A model generated the notes under the pieces. That model had not been told where the DNA came from and ran no database searches. It saw only the letters and a list, made by a program, of their open reading frames with translations. Shown in pieces: positions 49,314-58,983 of a DNA stretch of 64,000 nucleotides (its first letter is position 1; every line of letters starts with the position of its first letter). Where the stretch lies: assembly GCA_021464245.1 (NCBI GenBank), contig JADCRB010000016.1:4271250-4335249 (forward strand), in the 5' to 3' direction. The translations under genes were made by a program, and so were the position numbers. Origin of the DNA: Carallia brachiata (Eukaryota > Streptophyta > Magnoliopsida > Malpighiales > Rhizophoraceae).

Positions 49314-49862
49314 CTATTTTTAGTTGATACAATGCTTCCTTACAGCTAGGAATTCATTGATTGGTGCATTTTCTTTCTTTGTTTTTTTTTTTTTTTGTGC
49401 ATATTTATTCAATTGTGGTGTAGAATAAAAACAATGTGCAAGTAAAAGTTTCTCTAAGATTGCTTATGGAGGCTATCTCTTTCTTCCTATGCAGTGCTGG
49501 GAATCTGTAGTCTGAAATCTCTAAAAGCATTTGAAAATATAATTCTCTTGCATTCTGTAATTGGTGCCGTGAAAGGGAGAAAAAAGGAGTGATTGCGTGA
49601 TTTTATCCTTGAGACTATCACGAAAATAGAGTAAGCATTTACTCTTATTTGTTTGATACTTGTGAACTTCCGTAAGATATTCTCTGACACTTCATTGCGA
49701 TCTTTGCAAACGATTAGTCTTCAACTATAATGCATTTTTATGTCTCATTGTATTGTTAATTAGTTGCTAGGATGATCCTTTGTGTTTAATGCATTTTGCA
49801 AATTTTGTTGGACTCATATATTGCTAATTTGAATTTTTTTTTATTTTTAGCCTAAATTAAAG
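49314..49862. other. Spacer between copia element 3 and the G-rich element
   Basis: AT-rich, with poly-T at 49381-49397. No supported gene. It may be the truncated left part of the Tat 3' LTR or unrelated sequence. Confidence 0.4.
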
Positions 49863-49865
49863 ACG

Positions 49866-50008
49866 GGGATGGGACGGGGATGGGGATGGGGATGGGGATT
49901 CAAATCCCCTACCCACTGGGGATGGGGACTGGGTTTGAAAGTAGGGACAGGGATCAGGGATGCCATCCCTACCCCCAGCCCTCCCCGTTGCCATCCCTAT
50001 TGACAATT
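49866..50008. repeat. G-rich hAT-like element end with quadruplex potential
   Basis: The + strand carries a run of GGGGATGGGACGGGGATGGG-type repeats (49866-49899) and the right edge reads, on the - strand, TAGGGATGGCAACGGGGAGG. TAGGGATGGCAA-like ends are known from Ac-like hAT elements and their MITEs in plants. It appears partial; no target duplication was found. Several G-runs of three or four allow a G-quadruplex. Confidence 0.45.
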
Positions 50009-50268
50009 CTTTATCAAATTAATTACCATCGCCATTATTGATAATTTCCAATCCCCTTTCGTTAGTATCCATCGCCTCCTATTTTGACCTTTTTGTTTTC
50101 AAATAAAAGTACTACATCCCTAATACAAAATGACTACGTCCTAATTATAAATGAGTAAAAATAAAATGACTACATCCTAATTATAAATGAGTAAAAATGA
50201 TCACACGTATTTAATGGAAAAGTTTGTTTAGTCATTGTATTAGACTAGACAAAATAGGGGGTACAATA
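50009..50268 (-). repeat. Part of the 3' LTR of the Tat-like element
   Basis: Begins in element sense at 50268 with TATTGTACCCCCTATTTTG, next to the polypurine tract. It is cut on the left by the G-rich element. Confidence 0.5.
50127..50198. repeat. 36-bp tandem duplication in the presumed Tat LTR
   Basis: AAAATGACTACGTCCTAATT... and AAAATGACTACATCCTAATT... are two consecutive 36-bp units differing at one base. A weaker third unit precedes them. Confidence 0.85.
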
Positions 50269-50283
50269 GTTGCCCCTCTTTCT
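50269..50283 (-). other. Polypurine tract of the Tat-like element
   Basis: AGAAAGAGGGGCAAC on the - strand, immediately before the presumed LTR start. Confidence 0.6.
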
Positions 50284-50840
50284 GAGTGGCTTTAGCATAA
50301 AGGAACGAGCAAAGATTTTCTTAGATCCCTATTTTGTCCTCTTCACATGCTTCTGAAACATCTCAAGTGTCTAGTTCTTCGATAGCTAGGTTTAACCACA
50401 TTGATCAATTTTGATTACCTAGTTGGGTTTGTAGAATAGTTGACTTGGTAGAAGTAAGATAGTAACAAGCTTGAACATGTTCAAGATGCCCACATTGCCC
50501 TATGCCCCCCAGTTCCAATTGTTAAGCATACTTGAACCTGTCCAAGGTTGCTACTACTTTTAGTAACTTGAAGTAAGATTGCAATTAGCATGTTTGAACT
50601 TCTCTTAGATAGCTGCATCGGCTTAACTCTGAGGATCACGATTGCAAAGCATACTTAGTTATGTCTAAAGTTGCTATATCAAACTCACTTATTCGTTGTA
50701 ATGCCTACAAATGTGTTTGGACTTGATAAATTCCTTAAAGTGTCACCTGCTCTTATCATTGCTCGCAAACATTCCTATAGACCAAAGAAATTAACATGTC
50801 GGCATTCCTCGAACCTAATTGTAACACTTTCGACCTTTTA
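50284..50840 (-). other. 3' untranslated part of the Tat-like element
   Basis: No coding frame. The sequence has the look of Tat/gypsy 3' regions (TTGCCCCTCTT...CCTATTTTGTCCTC on the + strand). Confidence 0.45.
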
Positions 50841-50845
50841 ACTTT

Positions 50846-50957
50846 TGCTTTTTTTTTTCCTTTTTCTTTGCATTTTTTTTCTTTTTTTGCCTTTTTCTTT
50901 GTTTCCCTTTTTCCTTTTTTTTTTGACCATTTTCCTTTTTGGCATTTTTTTGAATAA
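50846..50957 (-). repeat. A-rich tract downstream of the LOG-like ORF
   Basis: On the - strand about 110 bp are almost only A with G/C interruptions (AAAAAAGGAAAAAGGG-like). It begins ~150 bp after the LOG-like stop codon. It could be an expanded poly-A tail or an internal A-rich tract of the element; a similar tract lies at 52111-52201. Confidence 0.7.
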
Positions 50958-51107
50958 AAATTCCTACTTCTAAAACATGGTAGAATATTGGAAAATACAG
51001 ACTTAAGTGCATAAGTTATGAACTAAAAAATACAACTAAAAATTGAAAATTACAAGGTAGAATCAAACGATGTCATAATGCAGAACTCTAAGCCCCGTTC
51101 AAAATAA

Positions 51108-51722
51108 TCATGCATCTGGCTTCACTGATGGAGATGGTCTTTGCTCTTTCTCCCACATCTCTCTTAGGAGGGCACCATCATGAGTTTGCCGGTATGCTTC
51201 CAACTTTTTGATAGGATCCTCCGCATAAGAACTTTGAATAATTAGGTTCTTATGAGACGGTTTAATAAATCCTTCTTCAATAGCATTGTTAAGAAAAGCG
51301 AAGAAATCCTTGAAAATGCCATCAACATTTAACAAACCTATAGGCTTGTCATGAATACCCAACTGTGCCTAGCTAAGAGCTTCCAAGAGCACGTTTGTGG
51401 CTGCATACCCTCCTAGCAAAGCGATGAAGCAATCAGCACAACGCGCTACTTTTGCCATTTTCTGATGTTGGTTGGACACAATCCTTAACTCACTAATTAC
51501 TCCGTCATTTAGTGGGGTTCTTCGAGCAAAACGAAGTACATGATATCTGATATTATGCATGACACTGGTGACCTCTCTTAGAAGACCAAAAAACTCTCTT
51601 TCACATACTAAATCCATTTCTTCTAAGGCTAGCTGTCTCCCTAATTTGTGAGCACCATCTACATAAACATTTTGCCTTCTCATTGTGTCTCCATTGAGAA
51701 CACATGCATGGTTGGAAGCCAT
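51108..51722 (-). pseudogene. Intronless LOG-like (cytokinin phosphoribohydrolase) coding sequence, inactivated
   Basis: A 205-codon frame with one internal TAG (51369-51371), between EALS and AQLGIHDKPIGLLNVDG, exactly where LOG proteins have Trp. Matches to the LONELY GUY family: LGRQLALEEMDLVC, HVLRFARRTPLNDGV, RIVSNQHQK, FIALLGGYAA, then AQLGIHDKPIGLLNVDG, NNAIEEGFIKPSHKNLI and DPIKKLEAY. Near full family length (~210), with a clean ATG at 51722. LOG enzymes release active cytokinin from cytokinin nucleotides. The catalytic PGGxGTxxE is LGGYAATNV here, so the Pro, Gly-Thr and Glu are lost, and the GGGSxGLMG loop and the HQRK Arg are also changed. LOG genes normally have several introns; none is present. 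It lies on the same strand as the surrounding gypsy element, between pol and the polypurine tract. Certainly non-enzymatic if translated. Confidence 0.85.
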
Positions 51723-51810
51723 CTTCTTGCTTTCTCAAGGAGTAGATGTTTAATTTGGGGAACCTAGAGAGAGAGAGAGTGGAGATGAGCTTTTATATGC
51801 AGAGAGGTAC
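51723..51810 (-). promoter_or_regulatory. TATA box and CT-rich leader upstream of the LOG-like ORF
   Basis: On the - strand CATATAAAAGCTC (TATA about 51792-51799) is followed by a CTCTCTCTCTCT run and then ATG 51722, about 70 bp downstream. The spacing would suit a plant promoter. If the LOG sequence came from an mRNA, this TATA would be fortuitous or element-derived. Confidence 0.45.
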
Positions 51811-51884
51811 GATGGAAGCAATCGAAAAATGTTTTCCTACTTTAAATAAAGCCCTGTTATCCTTTTTGTTACACGTGGAAAAAA

Positions 51885-52113
51885 AGAAAGTCCAAAGGTG
51901 CGGCGCCTGTAGAAAATGTTACTGTCTGTCTTTTTTTTGCACGAGGCAAAAGGAATGGGCTATTGACATAAAAGTCCCAAGGTGCAGCGTATGCAGAAAA
52001 TGCCACTACATGTCCTAATGGACATTCTTGTATGCTCCATGAATCAAAAGTAGTAGGCGACCGTCTTGGAAGTCCAAAATGCGGTGCATGCCAAAATAAC
52101 TATTGCATGTTTT
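51885..52113. repeat. Three imperfect ~50-bp repeats upstream of the LOG-like ORF
   Basis: Units at about 51889-51931, 51971-52016 and 52069-52113 each read AGTCCMAARGTGCRGCG / TGYAGAAAATG / CTRYATGT with changes. Spacing is ~85-98 bp. They lie just upstream of the TATA-like site. Confidence 0.65.
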
Positions 52114-52539
52114 TTTCTTCTTTTTTTTTTTCACTTTTTTTTGTATTTTATTTTTCCCTTTTTTGTTTTGCTTTCTTTTCTTTCTTTGTTTTTTTTTTTT
52201 GAGAGAACAACTAGCACCAAACTGGTTTTCATTGGTGCAAATGAACTTTGCGGGACTCATAGAGAAGTTCCAAGTCAACTGGGTCATTGATATGAGAGCT
52301 GGTGGCACCACTATTGGCTGAGTTTCTATGCTAGTTGACATCGCTAGATAGGAGTGGAATAGAACAAGAGCCCCGTCAGTGAAGTCTAGGACAAAAGGCG
52401 AGAGCCTATCAATATAATCTGCCAAAAAAGGAATGTTTGATGACTCGTCGCATTCTATAAGGTGCTGATATGCACTGAGATGGTTCCAAGGGATGAGTGT
52501 TGAGGTCACTAGATGGCTGGAATTATCAGTAGAACTCAA
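52015..52539 (-). other. Unassigned 174-residue frame with a Lys-rich tract
   Basis: The first ~110 residues (starting MSSTDNSSHLVTSTLIPW) have ordinary composition, then a Lys/Arg run is encoded by the A-rich tract 52111-52201. Upstream codons in the same frame continue without an obvious domain. I recognise no family. It may be a remnant of an extra ORF of the Tat-like element or of captured host sequence; the Lys tract is probably a translation of a non-coding A-rich repeat. Confidence 0.25.
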
Positions 52540-53680
52540 AGGAGAACAGCTATTGGTGAGGTTGACTGCTATAATGATGACTGTGGGGGAAACAGGCGAG
52601 GATCTAGGAATGCGAGTTCCTTTCTATGTTCTTGCCCTATACCTTTGGTTGCAAAGCTGGAAGTAAACATTCATGGGCTCTAATTCTTCGTATCATCGTA
52701 AAATTGAGGCAAATCAAAAAAATCTCTTCTTTTGTGGGACCATGATCTTCCAAAGTGCGATAAGTTCTTTCTAAAGTTTTTAATTGTTGTGGGTTTGGTC
52801 TTCACATTTGGTATAGTGGCGCATTACTACCCGTACTCTAATTTCTGGTGACTGGCCTCATCTTTTGGTGAGAGAAATGTGCAGGAGTTTGAGAGACCCA
52901 AAAGGGCGAAAGCTAAAAGTAGAAACTGAAATGATGACCTAGATCATTACATTTTGGACGTTTGTATATATATACCCCCATTTTTATTTTTCTTTTTCTC
53001 TTTTGTTTTTTCTTTTGACTGGATCTTCTTTTGGGCCATTCAGTTATCTCTTTCGGGCCATCTCTGAGTTGGGATGTTTATTAGTGGGCCATTTGAATGT
53101 TTTTGGGTTGTTTGAGTATTTCAGACCATCTGAGAATCTGTGGACTCTCTACGTATTTGTGGACCATCGAATTACCTTAGAAGTCTTGGATTGCATAGGT
53201 GTTTTGGGCCCTTTTGTGTCTCTGAAAATTTTGGGTCACCCATAGTACTTTGGGTCATTTGCCAATTTTATCTTTGCAAGCTAGGAATGATGATTTTGAG
53301 AAAACTAGTCGTTGGTTGAATCATGCCCAACTAAATACACTTGTCTTCTCCAACTTCTAACTGCGCCTCTTTGAGAGATTTACACACTGCCAACCTTTTA
53401 TTTTAACATTCCAGCTAACATCGCATTTGGAAAAAGGTCATATTCCCAGGAGTCTCAAAAATTACATAAACACGTATTGGCACATTTCAATATGGTTAAA
53501 TCAATTGCACATGAGCATACATAGGAAATGCCTTATACGTGGCTGAAGATGTTGTGTTTTAGGGTTTTCGCAATCAAGTGAGAAAGGACTACTAAGACTG
53601 ATAACACTTTTAGCATCTTGTAAGAACTAGCTTTGATCTCTTTTTGTGTGCAAATGCTATAAGAATTTATCTTAGCCCCT
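52540..53680 (-). other. Region between pol remnant and LOG segment
   Basis: No supported gene. A TATA-like GTATATATATAC lies at about 52963-52976. Short + strand frames here (for example 53003-53245) match nothing known. Confidence 0.35.
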
Positions 53681-53970
53681 AGCCATTGTCTAGACAACGT
53701 ATTTCTTGACTGCATCTTAGTTGACAAGATTCATGAGATCCTTTCCATCCATATTAGTCAGAATGTGTGCATTACTCGAGAATGCCTTTTTTTTTTACCA
53801 CATATGGCGCTTCATAGTTTGGCGCTCACTTACCTCGTGGATCATTTTGATTTGACAATAATTTCCAGAGGACCATGTCTCCTTTTTTGTAATGTCTGGG
53901 CCTTGGGTCATCTCATCAATTAGGAGGTCGAACGTAGCTTCCATGCAAGTTCTAGTTATGCTATTGGTCT
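53680..53970 (-). pseudogene. Gypsy pol remnant: integrase C-terminus
   Basis: On the - strand, blocks typical of the end of Tat-type integrase are visible across shifting frames: a GDMVLWKLLSNQNDPRGK-like stretch near 53880, then APNYEAPYVVKK, AHILTNMDGKDL and DAVKKY at about 53710. Protease, RT and RNase H are missing, so the gag region is followed almost directly by the last ~100 residues of pol. Confidence 0.65.
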
Positions 53971-54399
53971 CATTCTCATGGACCCTATATAAAGAAAATG
54001 GCTCATAATAAACAAGAATTGAGAGATAAAATGACAATCAACAGTGTAGCAGAAACATCGATTGTTATTGTTGTGCAATTGATATAACTATACATTAATA
54101 ATTGACTTATGACAAGTAATTGCCCATTTTATTTAGATAATTATCTCCTGAATCCCATGGACATTAACAGACAGGTGAGCTAAACTTCATTACTCTACGA
54201 GAGACTTGAGGGATTGGGGAATTTCCCAAACTTGTCATTTGCTAAGAGGGATGTTGAGGTTATACCGATAGACCAATAAACTTGAGATAAAAGTTCTTCA
54301 TGCCCCTTTGGAGATCATCTGAATAATGTCATACTTTGCAATGGATTTAGTGGCACTATCATCTTTATCGGCATCAACGAACCCCATATTCTCAAAGTA

Positions 54400-55220
54400 G
54401 TGTGTCAAATGGAGAAAGAGTCGCTCATTTGGTCGTCCCAACTCTCGTTATTCGATTTTATTCTTTGTGATATGGATGGAAATTCTTGATTTCAAGCTTC
54501 TCTCTCAATGTTGAGAAGTCAATCCGGCCGTCGTCTCTTAATATATTGATTGTTTTCTTTAGTGTCTAACAATTTTTAGTGGAATGCCCAATCTGACCAC
54601 CATGGTACTCACATTTAGTATTGGTGTCATATCATTTTGGATATGGTGGTTGCAATTGATTCTATTTGATAATAGAAACCAACTCATTTTGAATGAAACA
54701 AAGTAGAGGCTCTGACTGTGACATAGGTATCGAGTTGGATTTTTCCTTTCTTGCCTTTTTCGGATTAGTGGTGTTATCAGGAGTTTTGAGTACTGAGACA
54801 TTCATTTGACTAGGCCTTAACTGAACACCTGTGATATGGAAGTGGAGCGATCATGTTGGGTCGGCAATCTGATTGTACAAGGATGGATTGCCCCTAAAGA
54901 TTGCCATAGGATGGGAAAGATGTCTGAGATGCTAGTTGGTTGTCATCCTCTGCTATTTGAACTTCCCGCCTTTCCATAAGGTGTGAGGGCAAATAAACTA
55001 CTATTTCAGGGGATAGGCAAGGTCCTTGAGCCACCCTGAAAACAAACTGTGATGGTTCTTCCGGAAAAGCCAGTGAAGCATAATTTTGAGCATTATATTT
55101 CTTCACAGTTTTTCCTTTGAGGATGACCAGAGTAAGAAATTGACCTTGCTCTCTTAGATTGTCTATAGAAATTTGTGTTTTACCAAAGTTACTCAATAAT
55201 TCCTCGATTTTGTTTTCCAT
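54400..55220 (-). pseudogene. Gypsy gag remnant (Tat-like)
   Basis: A 108-residue frame at 55220-54894 starts MENKIEELLSNFGKTQISI. The segment at 54630-54560 reads NTKCEYHGGQIGHSTKNC, the CxYHxGxxGHxxxxC motif typical of Tat/Ogre gag C-termini. It continues towards DDGRIDFSTL near 54530. Much of gag between is frameshifted. Confidence 0.65.
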
Positions 55221-55812
55221 ATTGTGCCATGTTAAGTTCCCAATTTTGATATGTTCCTCAAAAAAGTGAATATGCGTGAAAGATAGTAGTGTATGACTAA
55301 TAAGTGTGAAAATGTCATGCCTAATGGTAATATAGGTAGTGAACTAGCAACTCAAAACTAAAATGGAGGTAGTAGGCTGGACTAACCACAATGAGAGGAA
55401 GTCGATTGACGGAAATTGAATGGAGCTGTACACTAAGGATGCCAAAACTTGAAGAGGGGAACGAAAATGGGAAGGCATGCTTGCTGAAATTAGTACAAAG
55501 ATAGAGAGAAAGAAATAGACATGGAAGTCATTAAACAAAGTTGGAATGATATCAATGAGACAGTGTGGAAACAAGTTTAGCAAAATCGAGATACTAGCGC
55601 TTACTAAAAAAATGTTAGTGGATTGCGTTTGAAGTCACTTGCGCAAGTATGGAAATTTGGAAAGAAGAACAGAGACAACTATTGAAATGCAAACATTATT
55701 TGCCAAAATTGGAATAGACTAGAACCTTTCTCACTAATTTTCGAACAGTAATTGGAAAACGAATGAAAATTTTTGAATGGTGATTAGGAAAGGGACAGAG
55801 ACCATTTTTGCC
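55221..55812 (-). other. Leader proximal to gag
   Basis: No coding frame. Sequence drifts into the minisatellite to the right. Confidence 0.4.
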
Positions 55813-56071
55813 TAATTTGGAATGGTAACTGGAATATGGACGAAGACCGTTTTATGTCGAATTTTGGAATGATGACTGGAATATCAATAGGAACCATTCT
55901 TGCTGAATTTGGAATGGTAACTAGAATAATGGACGAAGACCTCTTTTACCGAATCTTGAGAATGATGACTGGAATATCAATAGGATCAATTCTTGCCGAA
56001 TTTAGAATGATAATTGGAATATGGACAATGACCCTTTTTTTGACGAATTTTGGAATGATGACCGAAATATC
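55813..56071. repeat. 92-bp minisatellite (paired 46-bp units), left part
   Basis: Units start at 55813, 55905 and 55998, each AATTTGGAATGGTAACTGG-like. Within each 92 bp a second related half begins GAATTTTGGAATGATGACTG, so the array is built from alternating 46-bp monomers. It is cut at 56071 by an LTR element and resumes at 58984. Confidence 0.85.
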
Positions 56072-56509
56072 TGTTGGAATAGGAAAGAGGGTGAAATTGG
56101 AAACGAAAGAATTGCTTCAAGTCGTGTAACAATGTCACTTTCTTTAAAGCAAAATTCGCCCTCATATCGGTGCAAGTAGGTTATAGCGAATTCTGTTACA
56201 GGATAAAATGAAGCAACACTTGACTGAAGTTTGCACTACTGAAATCAAGCCCTCGAGAATAACTTTTGTAGTACTGCAGAATTACTATTATAAAATGTGT
56301 GGATTTTTCTGTCTTCTCTATATTTATGTGATTGACCACATCACATATTTATAGGAAGATTAATTCGGTAGTTATTTGGTCAAGAGATGCATCTTTTGGG
56401 CTCAATAGACATGAATCTTTTAACGTGTCTTTTCATCAATAGACGCATATCCATGACCACCAAATTAACTAGGGGACACGACCTTTTATATTTTGAAAAT
56501 TCCCCAACA
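56072..56509 (-). repeat. LTR of the nested element (3' in element sense)
   Basis: Starts TGTTGGAATAGG, ends ATTCCCCAACA. Confidence 0.85.
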
Positions 56510-57466
56510 ATCCCCCACCATTTTCAAAATTTGAAAATGTAACAATTTTAGCAATTCTGATTGTCAATTGTATAAGTAGTGGTGGACTACACCTTGAAAC
56601 TACTACATAATGAAGAGTACGTTACAACAAACTTGATAGTATAGTGGACTATGCCTTGAAACCAACTATTCTTATTGGTGAGCTGTAGAACCACTTCACA
56701 CAATTAACCTTAGAACTACAGACATCTCTATAGTTTAGGAGACACGTGTATGGCCATGTGTCCATATCCTTTTCATGGATGTTTTAAAGTCAAGTCCTTA
56801 ACCTTCTTGGAACGTCATCATTCCACATCCACATAGGCAGACTAAGCGCCCCCGTGATAAGGCAACTTTTACAAAGTCTGTTAAGAGTTGTATAAACTCA
56901 ACCTCCCAAGTAAACTGCGAGATTCAAGCACTATGTAACTTCGGGATGAAAATAATTTAAGTATAGTGTTTCAATCACACTAATTATGTCCTTTACTCAT
57001 TGAAAACTCAAGACTTAACGTTGTATCAAGCGTTGAGTTGAGCGTCCATCATGGGTGATTAGTAATTATGGACTTGAAACTCATCCCTCATTTGATGTCT
57101 CATTCATCAAGTTATTATTGACCTTTTAGTTAAGGATTAACCTTCTTTTAATATGCAATTGACTTTTCAAAAGTCTTATCTAATTACCATGGTACCATGA
57201 ACCACAACGTGGTTACTAAAATATATTGAGAGATACCATTAAACTAACAGTTCATATTTCACCCTTTCAATTTAAAGGGTCATTAACTCCAAATGAATTG
57301 GAGACATACGCTATAGTGGTCGCGATCCACGAGCATCACATTATTTTTATTAATTTGTCTATGTTGCAACATAGTTGTCTATAGGTCATCTACTACTTTC
57401 TTTTATTTGCAAAAGAAAGAAAAATAATTTGACCTGTAAAAGGACTTTGAATAGTAACCTATAAAA
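56510..57466. other. Interior of the nested element, non-coding left part
   Basis: No coding frame and no recognisable domain; transcript-like sequence of unknown role. Confidence 0.5.
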
Positions 57467-57785
57467 AGTCATGACTCTTTTCGAAAGAACAGATCTTTTC
57501 CCCACAAAGGATCATGTCTCTTTCTATTGAAAGTCGCGTCTCTTTCGATAAAGAGTCACATCTCTTTGAATGAAAGGTCGCATCTCTTTCCACAAAGGTT
57601 CGCGTCCCTTCATACTAATGGTCATATCTTTTCCTACAAAAAGTCATGTTTCTTCCTTTGAAGAGTCTCATCTCTTCTTTTGAAGAGTAACATCTTTTTC
57701 TTTGAAGAGTTACGTCTCTTCTCATGAAAAATCATGTCTCTTCCCATCAATGGTATTGACTCTTTCCACTAAGAGTCACTTCCAC
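57467..57785. repeat. Array of ~14 diverged 20-23-bp units
   Basis: Consecutive units follow the pattern AGTCRYRTCTCTTYNNNTGAAAG, for example AGTCACATCTCTTTGAATGAAAG, GTCGCATCTCTTTCCACAAAGG, AGTCTCATCTCTTCTTTTGAAG. Every unit pairs a pyrimidine-rich CTCTTTC with a purine-rich GAAAG, so each could form a tiny hairpin. There are no unique spacers, so it is not CRISPR-like. Confidence 0.8.
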
Positions 57786-58545
57786 ATTTTGATTTGATGT
57801 CTCTTAGAATTATAATTCCATAAACTCCATCTCGAGCACAGAGCTAGTCAGGAATTAAAAAAAAAATTCTTTTCTTTCTATGCTCAAGGTGCCTCTTTTT
57901 ATATCCCTTGGATTGTAATTACAAATTCCAACAATGGCTATGCCTGTTCTTGTGGAATGATTCCACCTGACTTGCCTTATGCATATCTCATGCATATTTA
58001 ATCAAATTAAAATTGACAAAACAAAGGTCAGATATAAATATTCTTACTTGTCATGCCAAGAATATGCATTTAAAGATTTACCATGCATATATAACTATGT
58101 GTATATACACAAAAATTTACCATGCAATTAGTCAACTATCATGAACATAATTTGCTTATTCAAGGGGTACTCAGTGTATTAAAAGTGCATTTATTGTGCA
58201 CATTTGTCACTACATGTGTGTAATTATTTATTATGCATGACACACGTTAACCCAAAATATGTTTGGCACTGTTTACATGCAATCCACGAGACAATTCACA
58301 AGGCAGAATAGAAAATATAACATGACATGTACCTAGTTGCCTTAATCATCATGTTTATCCCAAAACAATTACTATAACTCTTGATTTTTCCACATATCAT
58401 GGATATTCTTAATTAATGTTATCAAATAAGTCAGAAATGAGACATACCTTAATCAAGTAAGAACTTACTTGATCATTTCACAATTTTAGAAGTCAATTCT
58501 TTAAAGATTCCAATCACGAACTATAACAAATTTTTGCCTTAAGAT
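57786..58545. other. Interior of the nested element, right part
   Basis: AT-rich, non-coding, up to the second LTR. The bases next to the LTR (- strand ATCTTAAGGC) do not match a standard primer site. Confidence 0.45.
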
Positions 58546-58983
58546 TGTTAGAACCGGAAAGAGGGTGAAATTGGAAATGAAAGAATTGCTTCAAGTCGTG
58601 TAACAATGCCACTTTCCTTAAGGCAAAATTCGCTCTCATGTCGGTGCAAACAGGTTATAGCGAATTCCCTCACAAGATAAAATGAAGCAACACTTGACTG
58701 AAGTTTGCACTATTGAAATCAAGTCCTCGAGAATAACTTTTGTAGTGTTGCAAAATTACTATTATAAAATGTGTGGATTTTTCTATCTTCTCTATATTTA
58801 TGTGATTGACCACATCACATATATATAGGGAGATTAATTTGATAGTTATTTGGTCAAGAGATGCGTCTTTTGGGCTCAATAGACATGAATCTTTTAACGT
58901 GTCTTTTAATCAATAGACGCATATCCATAACCACCAAATTAATTAGAGGACACGACCTTTTATATTTTAAAAATTCCCCAACA
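58546..58983 (-). repeat. LTR of the nested element (5' in element sense)
   Basis: Starts TGTTAGAACCGG, ends AATTCCCCAACA; near-identical to the other LTR. Confidence 0.85.

Larger units (their letters stand above)
56072..58983 (-). mobile_element. Non-autonomous LTR element nested in the minisatellite
   Basis: 438-bp LTRs (56072-56509 and 58546-58983), TGTTRGAA...CCCCAACA, highly similar. The 2.0-kb interior has no gag or pol. On the - strand a polypurine tract GGTGGGGGAT precedes the LTR at 56509, and a TATA box (TATAAATA, about 56345) is in the same sense, so the element is on the - strand. Flanks ATATC and ATAAT, plus the resumed minisatellite on both sides, mark the insertion site. The primer site is unclear. 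Confidence 0.85.

Noticed and set aside
50815..51012. Lys-rich 65-residue - strand frame
   Set aside because: It is a translation of the A-rich tract after the LOG-like ORF, not a protein.
52066..52321. Phe-rich hydrophobic + strand frames suggesting a membrane protein
   Set aside because: They are translations of a poly-T tract (the A-rich repeat on the other strand).
55836..56129. 97-residue + strand frame with internal protein repeats
   Set aside because: The repeats come from the 92-bp minisatellite and the frame enters an LTR; the period is close to a multiple of three, which keeps it open by chance.
57467..57785. CRISPR-like array
   Set aside because: Units are contiguous, diverged and lack unique spacers; the window is eukaryotic.
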